Positions 6,612 to 12,914 of a DNA stretch of 30,220 bases are shown here, piece after piece. Both the position numbers and the translations under genes were made by a program. Below the pieces are notes generated by a model that was not told the origin of the DNA, made no database searches, and saw nothing but the letters and a program-made list of their open reading frames with translations. This DNA is from a virus: IMG/VR virus record IMGVR_UViG_3300046836_000582, positions 1-30,220 of that record. The stretch is one strand, 5' to 3'. The first letter of the stretch is position 1; every line of letters starts with the position of its first letter.

Positions 6612-7154
6612 ATGTATACCGAAGGTGGAGCTGGACGATACGAAGGGGCAACACGCCAGGGGTTAGTTTTTGCTGCAGCAAATCAGGCAGCGAAGACTTA
6701 TACTCTTTTCGGAAATACAACTGCGACAGGACTTATTCTTTCCAATCCTCCGAATTCTGGGAAACTGCTTTCTGTTGTCTCTATCGAATTTATGAAGGCG
6801 GCAGTTGCTGCTGCTCAGTTCGAAGATCTGGTTATTAGCGTTGGAGCAATGGGTGGAAGTTTTGCCCATACAACTCCGCTTACGGTTCAACCTTGCAATG
6901 TCGGAAAGGCTCCGTCGATCGGAGTAGGTCTCTGCGACGAAGCTGCAACGTTAACGGCTGCAGGACTTGTCATCGCCCCTTTCGCAGTTCCATCAGCTTC
7001 CGCAACAGCAAACGTCTCTGTTCCTCCGGTTACGATCTGGGAAGTAAGCGGTCGATTTGCAATTCAACCTGGATCATTTCTTCAACTCGCTGGTGGATTT
7101 ACGAACACCGTTTCTGGCGTTGGCGGAATTATCTGGCGCGAGATTGACATCTAA
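6612..7154 (+). CDS. Beta-rich structural protein, unknown (180 aa)
   Basis: The protein is nearly all short beta strands with Ala/Gly/Thr/Val composition: MYTEGGAGRYEGATRQ, LVFAAANQAAKTYTLF, SGKLLSVVSIEF, and a C-terminal pair WEVSGRFAIQPGSFLQLAG then GIIWREIDI. The layout (N-terminal arm, jelly-roll-like strands, final hydrophobic strand) suits a head-decoration or tail-surface protein. It closes the spike/fibre block and comes directly before the terminase genes. I do not recognise a family. Confidence 0.65.
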   Translation: MYTEGGAGRYEGATRQGLVFAAANQAAKTYTLFGNTTATGLILSNPPNSGKLLSVVSIEFMKAAVAAAQFEDLVISVGAMGGSFAHTTPLTVQPCNVGKAPSIGVGLCDEAATLTAAGLVIAPFAVPSASATANVSVPPVTIWEVSGRFAIQPGSFLQLAGGFTNTVSGVGGIIWREIDI

Positions 7155-7172
7155 GAAAGACGCGGAGGCGCG

Positions 7173-8042
7173 ATGATTTGGAAAGATCCGATTCTACCGA
7201 AGATCGTCATTCCGTCTGATCTGAAGTCGAAATGGTTTCAACTTGGTAGTGCAAAATATCAACTCCTTCCCCATCAGTATGAGTTCCTGGCTGCAAAAGA
7301 GACTGAAGTCTGTAGCATGGGTGGATACGGTTCTGCGAAAACGTTCGGCGGGGTTCTTAAGGTCGCACATCTCGCAATGTTCCCGAACAACCGCGGGATC
7401 GTTGGCCGATTCGCTTCGACCGACCTGGAAGACACCACTGAACGCGATCTCTTAGACTTCCTTCACTCCGCGGAACTATTACACACAGCGCCAAATCAGC
7501 ACACCAAAAAAGCAATTGTGCGATGCGTGGATCCAGTCACGCAACGAAATCTTGGTTACTTTAGTGAGATCTCGTTTCAGCATATGGACGATCCGAAGCA
7601 TCTGCGCGGTCGACATATCGGTTACTATTGGATAGATGAAGCAAGTGAGGTTCACCCTGATGCGAAGAAAAATCTTGACGGTCGTACTCGTTGGAAGGCT
7701 TTTGCTGGCCGATACCAAAAGCTTTTTACAGGCAATCCAGAGGGCCATAACTATCTATATGATCGTTTCTTCAATAAAGACGAAATTCTTAAAGCAGTGT
7801 GCGGCCATCCAGAATGCACCCTCTCTCAAGAGCAATGCAACATCCAGCATATACGTCTTAAACGCCGAGGAATTCACGCGAAGACGTTCGACAACTACTT
7901 CTTAGCGAAAGACTACATTGAAGATATGCTTGCATCGTATAGCCCGAACGAGCGGCAGCGCTATATGGATGGCGACTTTGATATTTTTGAAGGCGCTGCC
8001 TTCCGTGAATTTGATCGCAACACACATGTACTGGCCATATGA
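7173..8042 (+). CDS. terL: Large terminase, ATPase subunit/domain (289 aa)
   Basis: This is the DNA-packaging motor ATPase. Walker A is GGYGSAKT (50-57), an unusual but known terminase form with Ala before the Lys. Walker B is YYWIDE (151-156), with catalytic Glu156, and the coupling motif LFTGNP follows (185-190). RBS GGAGG stands 6 nt before the ATG. A Cys/His cluster (C210, H212, C215, C222, H226) sits after the ATPase core and may bind a metal. The ORF stops right after FREFDRNTHVLAI, where ordinary large terminases continue into the RNase H-like nuclease. Here that part is a separate ORF overlapping by ATGA. Typical large terminases are 450-600 aa, and the two ORFs together give 546. Confidence 0.9.
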   Translation: MIWKDPILPKIVIPSDLKSKWFQLGSAKYQLLPHQYEFLAAKETEVCSMGGYGSAKTFGGVLKVAHLAMFPNNRGIVGRFASTDLEDTTERDLLDFLHSAELLHTAPNQHTKKAIVRCVDPVTQRNLGYFSEISFQHMDDPKHLRGRHIGYYWIDEASEVHPDAKKNLDGRTRWKAFAGRYQKLFTGNPEGHNYLYDRFFNKDEILKAVCGHPECTLSQEQCNIQHIRLKRRGIHAKTFDNYFLAKDYIEDMLASYSPNERQRYMDGDFDIFEGAAFREFDRNTHVLAI

Positions 8043-8812
8043 GCGAAACTTTTAAGGATTGGGAAAACGATATTCCGCCTCGATACTGGAAGCGGATCCT
8101 GGCAATGGACGTCGGAGGCGCCACAGCGAACGTCTTGGAATGGGCGGCACTGTGCCCAGAGACGCAATCGCTGGTGTTCTACGATGAAGTCCACAAAGTA
8201 ACGACAGACATGTCTGAAGTCGCGAAACTCGCGCTTCCGAAGATGAAACCGGAAGGATCACAGAATGAATACGAATTCATCGCTAAAGCCGGAGACTACG
8301 AGAACAAGATTGCCCTGGATGACATGGCCCGTCACGGGATCCGATTCACCAATGCGGTGAAGCAGAACAAGATTTTCAGTGTGCATCGCTTCGCTGGATA
8401 TCTTCATCCGAATCCGAAACGCCCGTATCCATCCTGGCACCCAATGGCGGGTCAGTACGGAGCCCCGCTGTTCTTTTCGACTCCGCGCTGTAAACATCTG
8501 AATGACGAGATCCCCCAGCAGAAGTGGAAGAACGAAGCGAAAGGAACGAGCGTCAAGGATGAACTCGATCGAACGGTAAAACATGATGCTGTCGACTGCG
8601 CTCTTTACATCGCGCGAATCATGCCAGCCCCGATTACAATTCCGATTTTAGTTCCGAAAATCCAAACCGAGACTCGCAGTTTGCAGAGTCAGATATATTG
8701 GGAGAACGTCAGGATGCAGGAAGAACGGAAGTCCAATGTGCAATCCAGGACTCCATACACGCCCGGACACGTAGGAGGCAACGATCAATGGCGATCATTA
8801 TTGGGATTTTAG
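8039..8812 (+). CDS. Large terminase, nuclease domain as a separate ORF (257 aa)
   Basis: This supplies the headful/end-cutting nuclease of the packaging motor. The RNase H-like fold is suggested by the first strand RILAMDVGG with Asp24, a second acidic site near GDYENK (Asp86), and the last acidic motif KHDAVDCALYIAR (Asp183/Asp186) in the place of the third catalytic Asp. It starts at an ATG overlapping the ATPase stop (ATGA) with no separate Shine-Dalgarno, so it is probably made by termination-reinitiation at a ratio near 1:1. It lies in the -1 frame relative to the ATPase ORF. A sequencing error, or a programmed frameshift giving a fused protein, cannot be excluded, but there is no X-XXY-YYZ slippery heptamer at the junction. 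Confidence 0.85.
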   Translation: MSETFKDWENDIPPRYWKRILAMDVGGATANVLEWAALCPETQSLVFYDEVHKVTTDMSEVAKLALPKMKPEGSQNEYEFIAKAGDYENKIALDDMARHGIRFTNAVKQNKIFSVHRFAGYLHPNPKRPYPSWHPMAGQYGAPLFFSTPRCKHLNDEIPQQKWKNEAKGTSVKDELDRTVKHDAVDCALYIARIMPAPITIPILVPKIQTETRSLQSQIYWENVRMQEERKSNVQSRTPYTPGHVGGNDQWRSLLGF

Positions 8813-8988
8813 TTCTAGTCATCGCGTTTCAGGAATATCGAATTCACAAGTTAATCGAGCGGTTACTATTGCAAGCGAATGTGCCAGATGTTTTCAAGCC
8901 GACTCCAGTACGAGCCCCGGCTTCAGACTCTGAGCGAACAGCGCCCGAAAACCGAAAGAAATTATTTAGCCTACAGATTCCGAGTTAG
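8788..8988 (+). CDS. Small single-pass membrane protein, holin/spanin candidate (66 aa)
   Basis: The ATG at 8788 has AGGAGG upstream (about 8773-8778), which decides it over an in-frame ATG at 8698. Residues 2-14 (AIIIGILVLVIAF) form one N-terminal membrane segment. The rest is a charged helix (EYRIHKLIERLLLQAN) and a Pro/basic tail. The gene overlaps the terminase nuclease by 25 bases. With the secreted protease and lysozyme just downstream it fits a lysis cassette, as a class III-like holin or an inner spanin, but size and topology alone do not settle which. No lipobox partner is visible. Confidence 0.65.
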   Translation: MAIIIGILVLVIAFQEYRIHKLIERLLLQANVPDVFKPTPVRAPASDSERTAPENRKKLFSLQIPS

Positions 8989-8994
8989 AATCAT

Positions 8995-9012
8995 CATAGG
9001 AGATTTCCTATG
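8995..9012 (+). promoter_or_regulatory. Hairpin pairing the ribosome binding site with the start codon
   Basis: CATAGGA (8995-9001) is the exact complement of TCCTATG (9006-9012), around the loop GATT. The left arm contains the AGGA of the ribosome binding site and the right arm contains the ATG of the protease gene. In the mRNA this would hide both signals, so protease translation may need unfolding or ribosomes arriving from upstream. Confidence 0.5.
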
Positions 9013-9612
9013 AAGAAGTTTATCGCTTGTCTGTGCATGGTCCTGATTTGCAGTTTGAGTTTCGCTGAAAAATCGCAGAGCGTTGCTCAGCAACTCTATG
9101 TTCCGGTTTTCTGCGCCGGTCAGCCAATGGGGACAGGATTCCCTGTTGATACGAATCTTCTAATGACTGCCGGTCATGTGCGATGTCCTGAAGGCGAAGC
9201 CACAACGATAAGCATCGACCACGGCAAGACATGGATTAGCGAGGAAGACTGGCTTGTGAGCGGCGATTTCGATGTGGCGATTCTGACGGTCACAGGGAAA
9301 CCCTTCAAAGAGTTTGCGCACTTCCGGGATCCGAAACTCGGAGAAACTGTATCCGGTTATGGAATTCCTTATGACGGTCTCCTGTCGACCGGAATCATTG
9401 CCCACCTGGAGGATTATTTCGTTTTCACAACGAATATTCCGATCGGCGGAATGAGCGGATCCGCAGTTGTCGGAACTGACGGAAAAGTTGTTGGAATGGT
9501 GAATTTCGGACTTCCGGATCAGCGAGTCGGTGGTACACTTTCTGGTGGGTATCAGGCAAAAGTCTTGACCGACCTAATCAAAAGTTTCAAAGAATTTAAG
9601 GGAGCAAAATAA
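9010..9612 (+). CDS. Secreted trypsin-like serine protease (200 aa)
   Basis: The protein starts with a Sec signal peptide (MKK, hydrophobic IACLCMVLICSLSF, cleavage likely after FA at residue 19). The chymotrypsin-fold triad is visible: His56 in MTAGHV, Asp88 in GDFDVAIL, Ser149 in GGMSGSAV (the G-x-S-G-S form seen in glutamyl-endopeptidase and HtrA-like enzymes). Strands around GTGFPVDTNLLMTAGH and the final VVGMVNFG also fit. The protein would act in the periplasm or outside the cell. It lies between a membrane protein and the lysozyme genes, so a role in lysis, envelope degradation or inactivation of host surface proteins is plausible. It is unlikely to be the capsid maturation protease because of the signal peptide. 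Confidence 0.85.
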   Translation: MKKFIACLCMVLICSLSFAEKSQSVAQQLYVPVFCAGQPMGTGFPVDTNLLMTAGHVRCPEGEATTISIDHGKTWISEEDWLVSGDFDVAILTVTGKPFKEFAHFRDPKLGETVSGYGIPYDGLLSTGIIAHLEDYFVFTTNIPIGGMSGSAVVGTDGKVVGMVNFGLPDQRVGGTLSGGYQAKVLTDLIKSFKEFKGAK

Positions 9613-9758
9613 TGGAAGATCTCTATGTTTCAATGGCAGTTTCGGTTTTGCTGAGCACGATCAAAAATCCGGACAAGAAAGCAAAGCTGAAGACCGTGTT
9701 TCTGAAAGTCTATCAGACAATCAAAACCGTCTACGCTGGTGATCCGGATTTTGCCTAA
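9612..9758 (+). CDS. Small lysis-cassette ORF, unknown (48 aa)
   Basis: The ATG overlaps the protease stop (TAATG) with GGAG 8 nt upstream, and the stop overlaps the next ATG in the same way, so three genes are translationally coupled. The product begins MEDLYVSMAVSVLLSTIKNP, an amphipathic to hydrophobic N-terminal helix, followed by a Lys-rich helix. It could be a small membrane-active or regulatory peptide of the lysis module. No family recognised. Confidence 0.65.
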   Translation: MEDLYVSMAVSVLLSTIKNPDKKAKLKTVFLKVYQTIKTVYAGDPDFA

Positions 9759-10180
9759 TGGATATCGGACGTCTGGATCAGTCAATCGAATTAGGTGAAG
9801 GTTGCAAACTCACCGCGTACAAAGATACTGAAGGAATCTGGACGATTGGATGGGGAACCAATCTCCAGAGCCTTCGCATCGACCAGGAACTTGCCGATAA
9901 GTGGAAGACTGAGAAGATCAAGAGCGTGATCGTCTCTGCAAAGATGTTCCCGGAGTGGCAATTCCTGGATACCGACGCGCGGCAGAATGTCTTCATCGAA
10001 ATGGTCTATAACATGGGACCAATGCGCGTGAGCGGGTTTACCGAAATGCGCAAGGCGATTACCAAGCAGGATTGGGAAACCGCGGCAAAGGAAGGACTCA
10101 GTTCGAAGTGGGCGACTCAGGTCGGCCAACGCGCGAATCGCTTGATGGAAATGCTTAGGACCGGACAGTTTCAGGCATAA
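9758..10180 (+). CDS. Lysozyme, glycoside hydrolase family 24 (140 aa)
   Basis: This T4-lysozyme-type muramidase cuts the glycan strands of peptidoglycan. The catalytic residues line up with T4 lysozyme: Glu14 in GEG, Asp23 in YKDTEG and Thr29 in WTIGWG, with the same spacing (9 and 6 residues) as E11, D20 and T26. The family's C-terminal helices follow (NVFIEMVYNMG, WATQVGQRANRL). There is no signal peptide, so export would depend on a holin. The start is coupled to the upstream ORF by TAATG. The last 10 bases overlap the end of the convergent JAMM gene. Confidence 0.92.
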   Translation: MDIGRLDQSIELGEGCKLTAYKDTEGIWTIGWGTNLQSLRIDQELADKWKTEKIKSVIVSAKMFPEWQFLDTDARQNVFIEMVYNMGPMRVSGFTEMRKAITKQDWETAAKEGLSSKWATQVGQRANRLMEMLRTGQFQA

Positions 10181-10599
10181 TCGACTTCTGGAAGAGGAGA
10201 AGGCACATACCAATGGACAGAACTTCTATGCCCGTCGTTGTCGACATAAACAATCCCGCAGATAGCTTCTCCCCACTGGAGAGCACTCTTAATGTCGTCA
10301 TCGGAGAGATGCCAGCAACATTCGTCACCTTCAGCGGAGCAATGAGAGTGAATCGTTCCGAGAAAATCTTCTTCCTTTCGAAGCGCGGCCTTTTTAGAAC
10401 GGATGATCCCACGGCTTCCTCCTGTGATCTTGATTCCATCGGGGTCGGCGCTATGCTCGACCGCAGCGATTCGGGTAATGAGGAAGTTACCCTCGTCGGA
10501 CCTGAGTCCGTGGAGGGCAGCGAAATGCTCATTTGGGAACCTCTTCCGGCATTCCCGCCTGAATTCAGCTAACATTTTTCTTGGGCAGATAATCTTCAT
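10171..10599 (-). CDS. JAMM/JAB-family metallopeptidase on the minus strand (142 aa)
   Basis: The protein shows the JAMM zinc signature: Glu24 (NEHF), then H84-S-H86 in GTIHSH, then S99-x-x-D102 in LSDDD. The Gly-Thr-Ile-His-Ser-His strand and the preceding basic helix match the JAB/MPN fold. Such enzymes cleave isopeptide or peptide bonds next to ubiquitin-like Gly-Gly tails; in phages a JAB domain also occurs in lambda-type tail protein K. Here it stands alone, opposite in strand to all neighbours. The ATG complementary to 10597-10599 overlaps the stop of a 20-codon leader ORF, which decides the start. It is probably an accessory (moron) gene. Its target is unknown. Confidence 0.8.
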   Translation of the reverse strand: MKIICPRKMLAEFRRECRKRFPNEHFAALHGLRSDEGNFLITRIAAVEHSADPDGIKITGGSRGIIRSKKAALRKEEDFLGTIHSHCSAEGDECCWHLSDDDIKSALQWGEAICGIVYVDNDGHRSSVHWYVPSPLPEVDYA

Positions 10600-10658
10600 G
10601 CTGGTATAACCGAATGGTCGGGAAACCACCTTAACCAGAATTCGACGAAAAACTTCAT
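10596..10658 (-). CDS. 20-residue leader ORF coupled to the JAMM gene
   Basis: ATG complementary to 10656-10658, stop overlapping the JAMM start (ATGA). It has the best ribosome binding site in the area, AGGAGG, 4 nt from its ATG, while the JAMM gene has none of its own. The peptide begins MKFFVEFWLRWF and is rich in aromatic residues. It probably brings ribosomes to the JAMM start by reinitiation. An attenuator or toxin-like peptide role is possible but unsupported. Confidence 0.55.
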   Translation of the reverse strand: MKFFVEFWLRWFPDHSVIPA

Positions 10659-10670
10659 GCCGCCTCCTAG

Positions 10671-10679
10671 TGGTATGAT
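10671..10679 (+). promoter_or_regulatory. Extended -10 element, predicted leaderless portal mRNA
   Basis: TGG-TATGAT with the hexamer at 10674-10679 (5/6) is followed by 6 nt (ACCAGT) and then the portal ATG at 10686. The upstream plus strand carries the complement of the minus-strand ribosome binding site and no Shine-Dalgarno for portal. Confidence 0.6.
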
Positions 10680-10683
10680 ACCA
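10675..10683 (-). promoter_or_regulatory. Extended -10 element of the JAMM operon, overlapping the portal promoter
   Basis: Read leftward, the palindrome TGGTATGATACCA gives TGG-TATCAT (hexamer complementary to 10675-10680, 5/6). A start at 10668 would begin the mRNA exactly with AGGAGG, 10 nt before the leader ATG. The two predicted starts, 10668 leftward and 10686 rightward, are 18 bp apart. Confidence 0.55.
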
Positions 10684-10685
10684 GT

Positions 10686-12884
10686 ATGGCGGCAAACGCG
10701 ATACAAAATAAACGAGGCGTTCCTGGTCCAAAAATGTACGACAACAAACCGGCTCCAGATTCCTTTGCCGGGATGTCGGAGAAGGAGAAGCTGCAGTCGA
10801 TCTGCGGTTATATTCGTAACACCGATCGGGAGCAGAAGATCCGCCGCAACACCGTGTTCTATCTCATGGCTCTGTACTATCAGGGCTACCAGAACGTTGA
10901 GCTTAGCCCCGGAACCGCAACCTTCGATATCTATGAGCGCGATGATTTTTACGTAGAGAATCAATTCCGCCACCACATCGATGCGGTGGTGAACTCCCTC
11001 TCGAAAAACGAAGGCGAGATCGTCATCCGGCCAGCTTCCGCAAATCAGCAGGATATGACAAAGGCGCGGGTCGCAGGACCGGTCCTGGATATGCAGAAGG
11101 CGACAATCGGCTATCCTCGAGTCCGAGATCTGAAGAACCTTTACAAATGCCTGTTCGGGAACGCCTTTATTTTTGTGGACTATGTGCGCGATGCAAAACA
11201 CGGCTCGATCGTGACGCCAAAGTTCACCTACACAGAAGTTCCGGATGAATCGGATCCGACTGCTGAGCCTTTCATGTCGAAAGTTCCGAATGGGTTTAGC
11301 ACCGTTAACAAAGGACAAGAAGTGTGCGTCGTTTGCTCTCCGCTGGAAATCAGTGTTAGGGCGGATACTAAAGGGTTCGAAAACATCACGTCGCTCCAGT
11401 GGAATAGTCGACAAGATGCGGACCTGATGAATTACGCATATCCAGGGCTCGGCGCCGAGAACGGAGCATGGAACGATGATCTTTCGAAGCAATATATGGA
11501 AATCCTCGCGAACCTGCCGGGAGCGGTCCTTGTCGATTCCGAATCGATCAACATTGGAACGATCCAGGTCAAGAAAGTTGAATACTCGCGCACGTGGCTG
11601 CTTCCGAGCACATTCGCTGGCGATAAGGCTCTTGAAAAAAAGTTCCCTGATGGTGTTCATGTCGCAACGGTGAACGGAGTCGTTGTCGACTACTATCCGG
11701 AAAATCTCTTCGACCGGTGGACCCATGAAGTTCTGATTCCGCTGCCGCATTCCCTACTCGGGGATGGCTTATACGATGCGATGCTGCTGCAGGACATCAT
11801 CAACGAAGCAAATTCGCTCATCCTGCAGCACGTGCGCTATTCCACGGTCGGTCACAACATTTACGATTCGAACGTGATTGATCCGAAGGATATTGTGAAC
11901 GATCCGAAAAATGGTTGGGTTCCGGGGAAACCAGGACTCGAAAAGAATATCCGCGATTCAGTCTTCCAGATTCAGCCGCAGCAATTGAGCGGTGACGTCG
12001 CTGCGTGGCTTGGAGCGAAGATGAATGCGATGGAGGATATGACCAGTGCATATGCTTCTTCAATCGGAAAAAGCATAGGCGCGAACACTCCGTACTCCCA
12101 GAGCGTGTTCTTGAACGAACGAGCACAAAGCCGGTGGCAGGGATCGCTCTCCTTCAATAGGCCAGAGATGATTCGATTCCATCAACAGCTTCTGAAGATC
12201 GCACAGACGGAGTGGATGGAAGATCGTTCGAACGCGATCATCGCGAATACCGGCGCCTGGAGTTTCCAGCAATTCTCGCAGGCCGATTTAGGCGGCGAGA
12301 TCGATATCTCGTTCAGCAACGCGGATCTCGCGCCGAAGAGTCGGTCAGAGCAGGTTCAAGCACTCGGAATGCTTCAGCAGTTATATCCACTGGTATCACA
12401 ACTTCCGCCGAAGCAGAAATTGCGTGTCGAAGAAATACTTGGAATGCCATCAGATTCGAATCCAATGAGCACCCAGATTTCTCGGGCATATCGGCAGATT
12501 GATCGGCTTATTAAAGGCCAGACTCTTGCTCCGCTTGCCGGAGTCGACGATCCGAACATTCAGGCGCCGGTAATTGTGGACTTCCTGGCGAGTGAAGACG
12601 GCGAAGATTTAGCACTCAGCAATCCGCAAGCATTCTCGGCCTGCTATGTTTATTGGGCAGCGCTGATGCACATGCTTCAGATGCAGCAGGGATTCATTCA
12701 GCCGGGGCAACAGGCCCAAGCGCAACCCGGACAGCAGCAACAGCCAGGGCAGCAGAAACAACCAGCTGGCGGTCAACCAGGACAGCAAGGCGGCGGTCCC
12801 AAAGGTGGTCCAGGAGGAACGCAGCAGCCGAATGCTCAGACGCCAGCGCAACCCGCACCACCGGTTGCACCACCAGCAGCGTAA
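10686..12884 (+). CDS. Portal protein, P22-like (732 aa)
   Basis: This is the dodecameric portal through which DNA enters and leaves the head. Length (732, close to P22 gp1 at 725) and layout fit: an N-terminal helical arm, a body with KNLYKCLFGNAFIFVDYVRD, a long helical segment around LGDGLYDAMLLQDIINEANSL, and TPYSQSVFLNERAQSRWQGSLSF with RFHQQLLKIAQTEWM typical of the crown/stem region. The last 70 residues are an unstructured Gln/Pro/Gly-rich tail (from about 663), longer than usual. The start is set by the ATG at 10686, six bases after a -10 element. Followed by its own downstream promoter at 12887. Confidence 0.85.
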   Translation: MAANAIQNKRGVPGPKMYDNKPAPDSFAGMSEKEKLQSICGYIRNTDREQKIRRNTVFYLMALYYQGYQNVELSPGTATFDIYERDDFYVENQFRHHIDAVVNSLSKNEGEIVIRPASANQQDMTKARVAGPVLDMQKATIGYPRVRDLKNLYKCLFGNAFIFVDYVRDAKHGSIVTPKFTYTEVPDESDPTAEPFMSKVPNGFSTVNKGQEVCVVCSPLEISVRADTKGFENITSLQWNSRQDADLMNYAYPGLGAENGAWNDDLSKQYMEILANLPGAVLVDSESINIGTIQVKKVEYSRTWLLPSTFAGDKALEKKFPDGVHVATVNGVVVDYYPENLFDRWTHEVLIPLPHSLLGDGLYDAMLLQDIINEANSLILQHVRYSTVGHNIYDSNVIDPKDIVNDPKNGWVPGKPGLEKNIRDSVFQIQPQQLSGDVAAWLGAKMNAMEDMTSAYASSIGKSIGANTPYSQSVFLNERAQSRWQGSLSFNRPEMIRFHQQLLKIAQTEWMEDRSNAIIANTGAWSFQQFSQADLGGEIDISFSNADLAPKSRSEQVQALGMLQQLYPLVSQLPPKQKLRVEEILGMPSDSNPMSTQISRAYRQIDRLIKGQTLAPLAGVDDPNIQAPVIVDFLASEDGEDLALSNPQAFSACYVYWAALMHMLQMQQGFIQPGQQAQAQPGQQQQPGQQKQPAGGQPGQQGGGPKGGPGGTQQPNAQTPAQPAPPVAPPAA

Positions 12885-12886
12885 CG

Positions 12887-12895
12887 TGGTATATT
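12887..12895 (+). promoter_or_regulatory. Extended -10 promoter after portal
   Basis: TGG-TATATT with the hexamer at 12890-12895 (5/6). A TTGCAC at 12865-12870 could act as -35 at 19 bp. A start near 12902 gives a short leader with AGGAGG before the ATG at 12915. Confidence 0.55.
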
Positions 12896-12914
12896 TGAAA
12901 AATAGGAGGCTCCA

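Noticed and set aside
8030-8045. Programmed -1 frameshift joining the terminase halves
   Set aside because: The frames are related by -1, but there is no slippery heptamer and no clear downstream structure, and the ATGA overlap explains expression. Kept only as an alternative.
10596-11750. 384-codon minus-strand ORF antisense to the portal gene
   Set aside because: It is a shadow of the well-supported portal gene. Only its last 20 codons, after a fresh ATG with AGGAGG, look real and are annotated as the leader ORF.
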